Source: an uncultured Eubacteriales bacterium (lineage in GTDB: Bacteria > Bacillota > Clostridia > Oscillospirales > Butyricicoccaceae). Taken from it: a DNA stretch of 57,661 bases. Below are positions 15,561 through 23,049 of this stretch, in pieces; the stretch's first letter is position 1; the number at the start of each line of letters is the position of its first letter. The notes under the pieces were generated by a model, which searched no databases, was not told the origin of the DNA, and was given only the letters and a program-made list of their open reading frames with translations. Made by a program: the position numbers and the translations under genes. Location of the stretch: assembly GCA_910586105.1 (NCBI GenBank), contig CAJUGU010000005.1, forward strand, positions 1 through 57,661, in the 5' to 3' direction.

Positions 15561-17066
15561 TTATTCGCCCGCGTGCCGGATGCCGAGGATGTCGAGTTCC
15601 TTTTGGGTCAGCCCGATGCCGCGCAGCATCAGTCGGTTGCCGCGCAGCGCTTCGATCGAGTTGATGCCCATGCCGCCCATCATTTCCTTCAGCTCGTGAT
15701 CCCATGCCGTGACCAGGTTGACCAGCCGTTTGCAGCCGATGTCCGGGTTCAGGCGCTTGACCAGCTCGGGGCGCTGGGTCGCGATGCCCCAGTTGCACTT
15801 GCCGGACTGGCAGGTGCGGCACAGGTGACAGCCCAGCGCGAGCAGGGCGGAGGTGGCGATGTAGACCGCGTCCGCGCCCAGCGCGATCGCCTTGAGCAGG
15901 TCGGCGGAATTGCGCACCGAACCGCCGATGACGACCGAGACCTGATCGCGGATGCCTTCGTCGCGCAGCCGCTGGTCGACCGCCGCGAGCGCCAGCTCGA
16001 TCGGGATGCCGACGTTGTCGCGGATGCGGGTGGGGGCCGCGCCGGTGCCGCCGCGGTAGCCGTCGATGGCGATGATATCCGCGCCCGAGCGGGCGATGCC
16101 GGAGGCGATTGCGGCCACGTTATGCACCGCCGCGATTTTCACGATAACCGGCTTTTTGTAGCCGGTCGCCTCCTTGAGCGAGAAGACGAGCTGCCGCAGG
16201 TCTTCGATCGAATAGATATCGTGGTGCGGGGCGGGGGAGATCGCATCGGCCCCTTCGGGGATCATGCGGGTGCGGGAGATGTCGGGGCCGACCTTGAGGC
16301 CGGGGAGGTGTCCGCCGATGCCGGGCTTCGCGCCCTGCCCCATTTTGATCTCGATGGCCGCGCCCGCTTCGAGATATTCCTTGAACACGCCGAAGCGTCC
16401 GGAGGCGACCTGTACGATGGTGTGATCGCCGTACTGATAAAAGTCCTGATGCAGGCCGCCCTCGCCGGTATTATAATAGGTACCGAGTTCGACCGCCGCG
16501 CGGGCGAGCGACGCGTGCGCGTTGTAGGAGATCGAGCCGTAGCTCATGGCCGAAAACATGACCGGCACGTTGAGCTGGAGCTGCGGGCTGAGGTTGTTCA
16601 CGAGGTTGCCGTCGGCGTCGCGCTCGATGCGGCCCGGTTTCTTGCCAAGGAAGGTGCGGGTCTCCATCGGTTCGCGCAGCGGGTCGATCGGCGGGTTGGT
16701 CACCTGCGATGCGTTGATGAGGATCTTATCCCAGTAAATGGGGAAGGGTTCCGGGTTGCCCATCGAGGAAAGCAGTACGCCGCCCGAACCGGCCTGCCGG
16801 TAGACCTCGGAGATCGCCTTGCCCGTCCAGTTGGCGTTCTCCTTGAAGGTGTGGTCGGTCTTGACGATCTTGAGCGCGCGGGTCGGGCAGAGCGAGACGC
16901 AGCGGTGGCAGCAGACGCATTTGGATTCGTCGCTGACCATATGGCCGAAGTCCACGTCGTACTGGTGGACCAGATTGGCGCACTGCCGTTCGCAGGCGCG
17001 GCAGGTGATGCAGCGGTCGGGGTTGCGCACCACCTCATATTGTGGGTAAAGGAAATCAATCGCCAT
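15561..17066 (-). CDS. glutamate synthase-related FMN/Fe-S subunit
   Basis: A 501-residue protein. The N-terminal ferredoxin part (about 1-70) has two 4Fe-4S motifs, CITCRACERQC and CVCCHRCVSLCP. The rest is the FMN-binding TIM barrel of glutamate synthase (GltS-FMN domain): GEGGLHQDFYQYGDHTIVQVASGRFG, IEIKMGQGAKPGIGGHLPG, and IAIDGYRGGTGAAP. Near 410 CHLCRTCQSGKC gives the 3Fe-4S cysteines. This is the site where ammonia from glutamine is joined to 2-oxoglutarate. The gene overlaps the glutaminase gene by 11 bp. Architecture matches the archaeal/clostridial split GOGAT. Confidence 0.95.
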   Translation of the reverse strand: MAIDFLYPQYEVVRNPDRCITCRACERQCANLVHQYDVDFGHMVSDESKCVCCHRCVSLCPTRALKIVKTDHTFKENANWTGKAISEVYRQAGSGGVLLSSMGNPEPFPIYWDKILINASQVTNPPIDPLREPMETRTFLGKKPGRIERDADGNLVNNLSPQLQLNVPVMFSAMSYGSISYNAHASLARAAVELGTYYNTGEGGLHQDFYQYGDHTIVQVASGRFGVFKEYLEAGAAIEIKMGQGAKPGIGGHLPGLKVGPDISRTRMIPEGADAISPAPHHDIYSIEDLRQLVFSLKEATGYKKPVIVKIAAVHNVAAIASGIARSGADIIAIDGYRGGTGAAPTRIRDNVGIPIELALAAVDQRLRDEGIRDQVSVVIGGSVRNSADLLKAIALGADAVYIATSALLALGCHLCRTCQSGKCNWGIATQRPELVKRLNPDIGCKRLVNLVTAWDHELKEMMGGMGINSIEALRGNRLMLRGIGLTQKELDILGIRHAGE

Positions 17067-18162
17067 GGCTGGCCCCTCCTTCCTGTAAATTGACGATAAC
17101 GGCTTCGCCGCCGCGCGGGGCCCAGAGCCGGTCGAGCGCGGGCTCGACGACGCGGATCGCGCATTCCTCCGAAGCGATGTAGACCGTGCTGCCTTTTTCG
17201 CCGACCACCATCGAGCGCAGCTTCAGGCGGTCGTTCAAGGCCATCAGCCCGCCCTCATAGCCGACGAGGATGGAGAACGGCCCGGTGACGCAAAGGCTGG
17301 CGAAGGCGTTGCGCAGATAGGTGAGCGTTTCGCGCTCCTTGGGCGGTCTGGCTTCGATGGTCGACCAGAACGGCGCGGCGATCACGTGCGAGATTTCCTC
17401 AAGGGTCAGACCGAGCCTGCGGCCCAGATAATCGATGATATAGGTGATGACCTCGGTGTCGGTGAGCAGGTTGCAGCGGTAGCCGAACATTTCGATAAAG
17501 CGCCGGTTGGCGTCGTAGGAGGAGATCTCCCCGTTATGTACGACCGTCGTATCGAGCAGCGCGAACGGATGCGCGCCGCCCCACCAGCCGGGGGTGTTGG
17601 TCGGATAACGGCCGTGCGCCGTCCACGAGTAGGCGCGGTATTCTTCCAGCCGGTAATATTCGCCCACGTCCTCCGGGAAGCCGGACGCCTTGAAAACGCC
17701 CATGTTTTTCCCGGAAGAAAAGATGTACGCGCCGTCAAACTGGTCGTTGACACGGATCACGCAGCGGGCGACGAACTCGCGTTCGTCGAGCTGGCTGGCT
17801 TCCAGCTTGGTGGGGAGCGGGGCGACGAAATAACGCCAGATCATGGGCTCGTCGGTGATGCGGGGATGACGGCGCACCGGGATCTTCGACAGGTTGACAA
17901 TGTCGAAATGGCGTTCCAGAAAGGCTTCGCAGCCGTCGCGGGCCGACTGGCTGTCATAGAATACGTGAAAGGCGTAAAAATCCTTGTATTCCGGGTAAAT
18001 GCCGTAACCGGCAAAGCCGCCGCCGAGGCCGTTGGAGCGGTCGTGCATCGTGGCGATGGAGGTGATGATGTGCGAGCCGTCGATGCGGGAGCCGTCCTTC
18101 TGGAAGATGCCGGAGATCGCGCAGCCGGAAGGGATGCGTACCCGGCCTTCTTTTTGCAGCAT
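17056..18162 (-). CDS. class II glutamine amidotransferase subunit of split glutamate synthase
   Basis: A 368-residue N-terminal-nucleophile glutaminase equivalent to the first domain of GltB. The predicted nucleophile is Cys14 in IPSGCAISGIF, implying removal of a 13-residue propeptide. Further class II motifs are AHGRYPTNTPGWWGGAHPF and VVHNGEISSYDANRR near 195-225. It would release ammonia from glutamine into a tunnel leading to the FMN subunit. Start 18162 follows AAAGGAGG. First gene of the nitrogen operon, preceded by an attenuator-like leader at 18206-18304. Confidence 0.93.
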   Translation of the reverse strand: MLQKEGRVRIPSGCAISGIFQKDGSRIDGSHIITSIATMHDRSNGLGGGFAGYGIYPEYKDFYAFHVFYDSQSARDGCEAFLERHFDIVNLSKIPVRRHPRITDEPMIWRYFVAPLPTKLEASQLDEREFVARCVIRVNDQFDGAYIFSSGKNMGVFKASGFPEDVGEYYRLEEYRAYSWTAHGRYPTNTPGWWGGAHPFALLDTTVVHNGEISSYDANRRFIEMFGYRCNLLTDTEVITYIIDYLGRRLGLTLEEISHVIAAPFWSTIEARPPKERETLTYLRNAFASLCVTGPFSILVGYEGGLMALNDRLKLRSMVVGEKGSTVYIASEECAIRVVEPALDRLWAPRGGEAVIVNLQEGGASHGD

Positions 18163-18205
18163 GGGGATGCCTCCTTTGAGAGTGGTGTTGTTTTTTGCGG
18201 GAAGC

Positions 18206-18264
18206 AAAAAATGACGCCTGCGATAAGCCGCCCCCAAAAGGGGCAGCCTGTCGCAGACGCCATT
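18206..18264 (-). terminator. leader terminator (attenuator) ahead of the glutamate synthase operon
   Basis: On the minus strand the RNA from 18264 folds into a very stable hairpin. A 14-bp lower stem (18264-18251 with the 3' arm ending near 18211) and a small CA/TA interior loop are followed by a second stem of about 9-10 bp around a T-rich loop. Six U follow (18211-18206). It lies between the promoter and the first gene, so it must be bypassed for expression. Its 5' arm overlaps an alternative small hairpin with an A..G hexaloop. Confidence 0.85.
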
Positions 18265-18269
18265 GTCCG
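18254..18269 (-). promoter_or_regulatory. candidate ANTAR-binding hexaloop hairpin in the operon leader
   Basis: The minus strand reads CGGAC, loop AATGGC, GTCTG: a 5-bp stem with a six-base loop that has A at position 1 and G at position 4, the ANTAR recognition pattern. Its 3' arm is part of the terminator 5' arm, so the two are mutually exclusive. Immediately downstream GCG-ACAGGC-TGC offers a second A..G hexaloop, but on only three pairs. The pairing with an ANTAR protein encoded in the same operon makes the reading credible. Confidence 0.6.
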
Positions 18270-18275
18270 TCTTTT

Positions 18276-18304
18276 ATTGTAAAGCACCGCCTTTCATTCG
18301 TCAA
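18276..18304 (-). promoter_or_regulatory. sigma-A promoter of the glutamate synthase / glnA operon
   Basis: Minus-strand TTGACG (18304-18299), exactly 17 bp, then TACAAT (18281-18276). Transcription would begin just before the hexaloop hairpin. Confidence 0.8.
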
Positions 18305-18412
18305 GTAAAACTTGCCCAAAATCGGGGATTTCACGGTTTGCACAGGCGCGAGCCAGCGATCGCGGGCTTTATGTGGTGCGGTTGCACAAAAAAACCGACC
18401 GGCGGGGCGGTC

Positions 18413-18441
18413 TTGACAAAGGGAGGCGGGCGGGCTATACT
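18413..18441 (+). promoter_or_regulatory. promoter of the TetR gene
   Basis: Perfect TTGACA (18413-18418), a 17-bp spacer and TATACT (18436-18441), 26 bp upstream of the TetR start. It is divergent from the nitrogen operon promoter. Confidence 0.85.
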
Positions 18442-18467
18442 GGACGAAAACGGATGGAGGGGATCGG

Positions 18468-19082
18468 ATGTTTGACGAAACGAGGGACCGGATCATGCGC
18501 GCGGCGATGGAGCTGCTGAAGGCCAAGGGATACGCGACGATGACGACGCGGGATATCGCGCGGGAAGCCGGGGTGAATGAATGCACGATCTTTCGGAAAT
18601 TCCCGACGAAAAAGGATATCGTCCTTGCGGCGATGCAGGAGGATGAATGGAGGCCGGACCTGGAAAACGCCTTCGACCCGCCGGTGTGGGAGCTGGAGAC
18701 CGACCTGCGGATGTTCCTGCGCCGGTATTTGGAACGGGTGACGCCGGAGATGGTGCAGCTTTCGATCGGGCTGCGCGCGCCGCAGCTTTATGCGGATACC
18801 GCCGAACGGATCCGGGAGATCCCGCGGGCGCTGCTGGATGCGGTGCGGGCGTATTTGGAGGAGATGCAGCGGCGGGGCGAAGTGCGCGGGACGGATCTGG
18901 ATGCGCTGGCGCTGGGATTCACGGCGGCGGCGTTTGGGTTCGCATTTTTTCAGGCGTCGTTTGGCGACTCGCTTGCAGCGGTATCGAAGGAAACGTATGT
19001 GGATCGGTATGCGGAAATGTTCGCGCAGGGCGTCCGTCTGGAGCGCGGCGGGGAGGGGGACGGCGCAGCGGCAGGCGTGTGA
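18468..19082 (+). CDS. TetR/AcrR family transcriptional regulator
   Basis: A 204-residue regulator with an N-terminal helix-turn-helix (about 8-55: MRAAMELLKAKGYATMTTRDIAREAGVNECTIFRKFPTKKDIV) and a helical ligand/dimer domain with no obvious subfamily signature. Start 18468 follows a GGAGGGG site. No operon partner follows on the same strand, so it may control itself or the divergent genes; nitrogen operon control is not implied. No operator palindrome was obvious at its promoter. Confidence 0.9.
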   Translation: MFDETRDRIMRAAMELLKAKGYATMTTRDIAREAGVNECTIFRKFPTKKDIVLAAMQEDEWRPDLENAFDPPVWELETDLRMFLRRYLERVTPEMVQLSIGLRAPQLYADTAERIREIPRALLDAVRAYLEEMQRRGEVRGTDLDALALGFTAAAFGFAFFQASFGDSLAAVSKETYVDRYAEMFAQGVRLERGGEGDGAAAGV

Positions 19083-19399
19083 ACGGCCGGGCAGGCGGTA
19101 CAGGCATCGCCGCCCCTGTTGCTTGAAAGCGATTTGACCGTGACGCCATAATCTTGAAACCGTTTTTCGGTTTCCGACATTTGCTGTGGGGTGCTTCCAA
19201 GCATACGCCGCTCGAATATGAGCAGGGTATCGAGCTCGCCGCGGATCGCTGCGCACATCGCCTGCGTCAGGCCGCTTTGCGGCGGCAAGCCGTCCGGCGG
19301 CGGCGCAACGGAAACGCCGATCACGGTATCCGTCGTGCCGATCCCCAGAAACAGCGCCTGCACCGTGTTTTGATCCCTTCCATAAAGCCAGATCCGCAT
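18950..19399 (-). CDS. recombinase-like small protein, possibly a remnant
   Basis: A minus-strand frame of 149 codons. Residues about 45-90 (AMCAAIRGELDTLLIFERRMLGSTP and MSETEKRFQDYGVTVKSL) resemble the middle of the serine recombinase N-terminal domain. The N-terminal region lacks the catalytic Ser-containing motif (it reads MRIWLYGRDQN). The last 50 residues run antisense through the end of the TetR gene and look non-native. There is no good ribosome site. This may be a decayed resolvase gene, a small regulator derived from one, or a false frame. Confidence 0.4.
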   Translation of the reverse strand: MRIWLYGRDQNTVQALFLGIGTTDTVIGVSVAPPPDGLPPQSGLTQAMCAAIRGELDTLLIFERRMLGSTPQQMSETEKRFQDYGVTVKSLSSNRGGDACTACPAVHTPAAAPSPSPPRSRRTPCANISAYRSTYVSFDTAASESPNDA

Positions 19400-19421
19400 T
19401 TTGATCGAAACCGCCTTTCCC

Positions 19422-19446
19422 GCTCCGTGATACCGGAGCTTTTTTT
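19422..19446 (+). terminator. intrinsic terminator, plus strand
   Basis: A 6-bp GC-rich stem (GCTCCG with CGGAGC) and a 6-nt loop followed by seven T (19440-19446). The only plus-strand gene upstream is tetR, 340 bp away. The rest of the gap to 19714 shows nothing recognisable. Confidence 0.6.
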
Positions 19447-19714
19447 CATGATCCTATATTTTATTGCGTTTATGGGCGGATTATGCCGGAGATCGGAAAA
19501 TGATTTGCGGCGGCTGCGAAAAAACGACGCCTGACAGCTCTGACGGATCAATAAACGCCGTTATCCCTTTCCGACGGCTGCGATAGGGCCTTGCCGGTAT
19601 AAAAAGGTAATCGCTGCATCAGAAAAGGGTCTGCGCGAAAATCATATCGTTTCACGGCTTTATTCTTTCCGCACGGCCCCTGTACGAGCAATATTGTATG
19701 GGGCTGTATCACGA

Positions 19715-20647
19715 TCAGAAGGATGCGCCTTCCGGAAAAGGCCCGGCCTGCTGCCGAGATCCCTCAACCCGGGTGGAGAGCGTCTCTTTTAATTGGGCTA
19801 AAAACAATTCTGACGCCGCTGAAAATACCTGGTATTTTTTCCAGATCAGGTACATCCAAGATTCGATCCGGGGCTCCAGCGGGCGGAAACAGAGGCGGGA
19901 ATGCCGGGTAAAATCCATGATCCCATCCAAAGTAAACACATATCCGACGCCCTCCTCAGCCAGCAGGCAGAGCGTATTGACGAGATTGCCGGTCGCTACG
20001 ATCCGAAGTTTATCATAGTGATAGCCCAGCCAGCCGGACAGGCCATTTTCCCCGGCCAGCTGCCGGGAGGAAATAAGGGGGAGGTCCCGTAGGTCCTCCG
20101 GGCGGATCGCGTCCTTCCCGGCCAATGGAGCGTCCTTTTTCATGAGAAGCCCCCATACATCGGGGCGGGGGAGCCGCAAGGAATCATATTTGCTGACATC
20201 GATCGGTTCGATGATCGTCCCGAAGTCGATCAGCCCCCGGTCCAGACGCTCGGTAACGTCATAGCCGTCGCCGCTGAAAAAATGGAAATGAATACCGGGA
20301 TGCGTTTCCTGCACAGCGGAAACGGTTTGCGCGATCAGGCGCATCCCTTCCGTTTCGCCGCCGCCGATGTAGACATCGCCGCTGACCGCTTCGCCGGACG
20401 CGCTGACCTCCGCCCTGGTCTTTTCCATCAGGGACACGATCTCCTCCGCCCGTTTGCGAAGGAGCATCCCATCCTTTGTCAGCTTTATCCGTTTTCCTCT
20501 TATGAACAACTGCTTTCCCAGTTCCTCCTCCAGCTCCTTCAGCTGGCGGGAGAGGGGCGGCTGTGTCATATGAAGGACCTCAGCGGCTCCCGATATGGTT
20601 TCCTCACGCGCTACGGTCAAGAAGTATTGCAATACCCGTATGTCCAT
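19715..20647 (-). CDS. LysR family transcriptional regulator of the adjacent redox cluster
   Basis: A 310-residue LysR-type regulator. The winged helix-turn-helix is at 1-60 (MDIRVLQYFLTVAREETISGAAEVLHMTQPPLSRQLKELEEELG), then an effector-binding periplasmic-binding-protein-like fold starting near 92. The start at 20647 is set by GGGAGGG and by the family N-terminus. It is divergent from the seven-gene cluster at 20831-26447, and a perfect 19-bp palindrome sits between the two promoters. It therefore very likely controls that cluster in response to a redox or small-molecule signal, which is inference from layout. Confidence 0.93.
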   Translation of the reverse strand: MDIRVLQYFLTVAREETISGAAEVLHMTQPPLSRQLKELEEELGKQLFIRGKRIKLTKDGMLLRKRAEEIVSLMEKTRAEVSASGEAVSGDVYIGGGETEGMRLIAQTVSAVQETHPGIHFHFFSGDGYDVTERLDRGLIDFGTIIEPIDVSKYDSLRLPRPDVWGLLMKKDAPLAGKDAIRPEDLRDLPLISSRQLAGENGLSGWLGYHYDKLRIVATGNLVNTLCLLAEEGVGYVFTLDGIMDFTRHSRLCFRPLEPRIESWMYLIWKKYQVFSAASELFLAQLKETLSTRVEGSRQQAGPFPEGASF

Positions 20648-20677
20648 CGTGGATCCCTCCCATTTTTTGATAACGCC

Positions 20678-20706
20678 AGTATAGCATATCCTTATATACC
20701 TTTCAA
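20678..20706 (-). promoter_or_regulatory. promoter of the LysR gene
   Basis: Minus-strand TTGAAA (20706-20701), 17 bp, TATACT (20683-20678). Confidence 0.8.
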
Positions 20707-20713
20707 GTATATC

Positions 20714-20732
20714 TACATATATTATATATGTA
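20714..20732. promoter_or_regulatory. LysR operator candidate
   Basis: TACATATATTATATATGTA is a perfect palindrome with one central base. It lies between the divergent promoters (8 bp from the LysR -35, 2 bp from the cluster -35) and contains the T-N11-A type core expected for LysR boxes. Confidence 0.7.
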
Positions 20733-20733
20733 T

Positions 20734-20762
20734 TTGATAATTGCATCGACGGTCTGTATAAT
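20734..20762 (+). promoter_or_regulatory. promoter of the redox cluster
   Basis: TTGATA (20734-20739), 17 bp, TATAAT (20757-20762). It abuts the candidate LysR operator. Confidence 0.8.
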
Positions 20763-20830
20763 GTAGTTGTTCAGATAAAGCCATTACCGGTTATCAAACA
20801 GGTCTTTGGGATTTCAAAAGGAGGCAGGCC

Positions 20831-21070
20831 ATGAACGAGCCAACCGCACAAAAGCAGGCTGTGATCCAAAATCTTGTAGACGCCGGATGCGATCGGGAAT
20901 TGATCGACCAATTCCTGCGTCTTTGGGATGCCGGGCAGAGGGACGCGGAATTGTCCTTGCTTGCAAAGCACCGCAAATTTTTGCTGGATCGCTGCCATGC
21001 CCAGCAGAAGAAGATCGACTGCCTGGATTATCTGATCTACAACATCAGACGCGATTCTGAAAACGATTAA
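20831..21070 (+). CDS. 79-residue hypothetical protein, first gene of the LysR-controlled cluster
   Basis: A small helical, charged protein (MNEPTAQKQAVIQNLVDAGCDRELIDQF..) with AGGAGG at the right distance. It contains two cysteines (about residues 20 and 55) and no membrane segment. It is followed 12 bp later by the hydrolase. I do not recognise a domain; a soluble helical accessory or regulatory protein is the most that can be said. Confidence 0.75.
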   Translation: MNEPTAQKQAVIQNLVDAGCDRELIDQFLRLWDAGQRDAELSLLAKHRKFLLDRCHAQQKKIDCLDYLIYNIRRDSEND

Positions 21071-21082
21071 GGTAAGGAGTAT

Positions 21083-22090
21083 ATGACAATGAAACAGGAT
21101 GAAACGCGCACGTTTGAAATTTATCCCAGTATTGAAATGAAGCCCGTCCGCTTCAAGAACCGCTTTGGAATAGAACTGGCGGGCCACCTCTATCTGCCGG
21201 AGGGCTATGCGGCGAAGAAGAATGCCGCTATCATCGTAGCCGGTCCCTTCGGCGCGGTGAAGGAGCAGGCGGCGGGCCTCTACGCCCAGCAGTTTGCCGC
21301 CATGGGCTTCGTGTCCCTCGCCTTTGACCCGTCCTTCGGCGGAGAGAGCGGCGGCGAGGTCCGCAACACCGCCTCCCCGGACATCTTCACCGAGGACTAC
21401 AGCGCCGCCGTGGATTACGCAGGCCTGCTGGACTATGTGGATCGGGAGCGGATCGGCGCTGTGGGCATCTGCGGACTGTCCGGTATGGCTATCACCGCCG
21501 CCGGGACCGACACCCGGATCAAGGCGGTCGCCACCCTCTCGATGTACGATATGTCCCGTGACATGAGCCGGGGACACATGGACTATTACACCGAGGAACA
21601 GCGCATGAAGATCAAGCAGTACCTCGGCGAGCAGCGGTGGCGGGACGCGGAGAGCGGGTTCTATGCCCTGGGCAACCACGAAATCGGCTTTGACGAAGCG
21701 GGCGATCCGCTGACCGCAGCCATGGAGATCCCGGAGGAACTGCCGGAGGGTGCGGATCCCGTTTTTGCCGCCTTCTTCCAGTATTACGCAAAGCGCGCCC
21801 GTCATCCCCGCGCCGTAAACTTTGTCTCCTCCTGGACAGCGACCATGCCGACGTCCTTCTGGAATTTCCCGCTGATGAACAACATCAAGGAGGTTTCGCC
21901 CCGGCCCATCCTGCTGGTCGCCGGCGAGAACGCCCACTCCCGTTACTACTCTGAGGACGCCTATGCCGCCGCTCGGGAGCCAAAGGAGCTGGCGATCGTC
22001 CCCGGCGCGGATCATGTGGACCTCAACGACAATTTCGATAAGATCCCCTTTGACAAGCTGGAAGCCTTCTTCAAGAAGAACCTGCACTGA
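21083..22090 (+). CDS. alpha/beta hydrolase (dienelactone hydrolase-like)
   Basis: A 335-residue alpha/beta-hydrolase. The oxyanion-side strand reads AAIIVAGPFGAVKEQ and the elbow is VGICGLSGMAITAAGTD near 135-150. In related proteins the elbow is CxSGG; here the Ser is kept but the following Gly is Met. The catalytic His is in PGADHVDL near the C-terminus. Start 21083 is set by AAGGAG. It probably hydrolyses a small ester or lactone. The gene sits between the 79-aa protein and an aldo/keto reductase, a combination that suggests detoxification or modification of a carbonyl/ester substrate. Confidence 0.85.
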   Translation: MTMKQDETRTFEIYPSIEMKPVRFKNRFGIELAGHLYLPEGYAAKKNAAIIVAGPFGAVKEQAAGLYAQQFAAMGFVSLAFDPSFGGESGGEVRNTASPDIFTEDYSAAVDYAGLLDYVDRERIGAVGICGLSGMAITAAGTDTRIKAVATLSMYDMSRDMSRGHMDYYTEEQRMKIKQYLGEQRWRDAESGFYALGNHEIGFDEAGDPLTAAMEIPEELPEGADPVFAAFFQYYAKRARHPRAVNFVSSWTATMPTSFWNFPLMNNIKEVSPRPILLVAGENAHSRYYSEDAYAAAREPKELAIVPGADHVDLNDNFDKIPFDKLEAFFKKNLH

Positions 22091-22105
22091 ACAGGAGGAA
22101 ACCGA

Positions 22106-23047
22106 ATGAATACGATGCCGAAAATTGCGCTGGGCGCATGGTCCTGGGGCGCTGGCGCGGCTGGCGGGGATCAGGTGTTTGGAAGCCGTCTCTTTGAGGA
22201 CGATCTCCGTCCGGTGTTTGCCAGGGCGCTGGCGTGCGGCCTGATCCTGTGGGATACCGCCGCCGTCTACGGAGAGGGGACTTCCGAGCGTATCCTGGGC
22301 AACTTTGTCAAGGATGTTTCCCGCGAGCGGGTGATCCTTTCCACCAAGTTCACCCCGCAGATCGCCAGCGATTCCCCGGAGGCCATGCAGGAGATGCTGG
22401 ACGGCAGCAAGGAACGTCTCCATACGGACGTGATAGACATTTACTGGATCCACAACCCCATGGACGTGGAGAAGTGGATGCCCAAGCTGATCCCTCTGGC
22501 GCGGAGCGGACAGATCAAGGCCATCGGCGTGTCCAACCATAATTTGACGGAGATCAAGCGGGCCAATGAGATCCTGGGAACCGCCGGACTGAAGGTCTCC
22601 GCCGTTCAGAACCACTTGTCCCTGCTGCACCGCTCCTCGGAGCGGGCCGGGATCCTGGACTACTGCAAGGAGAACGGCATCGCCTTCTATGCCTATATGG
22701 TATTGGAGCAGGGGGCGCTGTCCGGCAAGTATGATATGGCCCACCCCTTCCCGGAAGGCAGCGACCGGGCCAAGGCCTATGGACCCGTTCTGCCGCAATT
22801 CGAGAAGCTGGTTGAAGCAATGCGGCAGATCGGCGGCAAATATGGCGCTTCGCCCGCGCAGATCGCCATCGCCTGGGCCATCGCCAAGGGAACCCTGCCC
22901 ATCATCGGCGTAACGAAGGCGGAGCAGGTAGAAGCCGCTGCAAAAGCGGCGGAGATCGTACTGACGGCGGAGGAAGTCTCGGAACTGGAGACCTTGGGCG
23001 ACGCCGCCAACATCAACACGCTGCGCGAATGGGAAAAGGAGATGTGA
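22106..23047 (+). CDS. aldo/keto reductase
   Basis: A 313-residue NADPH-dependent carbonyl reductase of the AKR fold. The catalytic tetrad is visible: Asp in LILWDTAAVYG, Tyr in the same motif, Lys in ILSTKFTP and His in DIYWIHNPMD. The cofactor-binding C-terminal part GTLPIIGVTKAEQVEAAAKA is also typical. AGGAGG precedes the start. It is tightly spaced with the hydrolase and flavodoxin genes. A second AKR domain occurs in the fusion protein at the end of the same cluster. Substrate unknown. Confidence 0.93.
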   Translation: MNTMPKIALGAWSWGAGAAGGDQVFGSRLFEDDLRPVFARALACGLILWDTAAVYGEGTSERILGNFVKDVSRERVILSTKFTPQIASDSPEAMQEMLDGSKERLHTDVIDIYWIHNPMDVEKWMPKLIPLARSGQIKAIGVSNHNLTEIKRANEILGTAGLKVSAVQNHLSLLHRSSERAGILDYCKENGIAFYAYMVLEQGALSGKYDMAHPFPEGSDRAKAYGPVLPQFEKLVEAMRQIGGKYGASPAQIAIAWAIAKGTLPIIGVTKAEQVEAAAKAAEIVLTAEEVSELETLGDAANINTLREWEKEM

Positions 23048-23049
23048 GC

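Noticed and set aside
18206..18264. Glutamate synthase leader considered as a glutamine or other metabolite riboswitch
   Set aside because: No conserved aptamer core was seen; promoter, hexaloop and terminator account for the whole leader.
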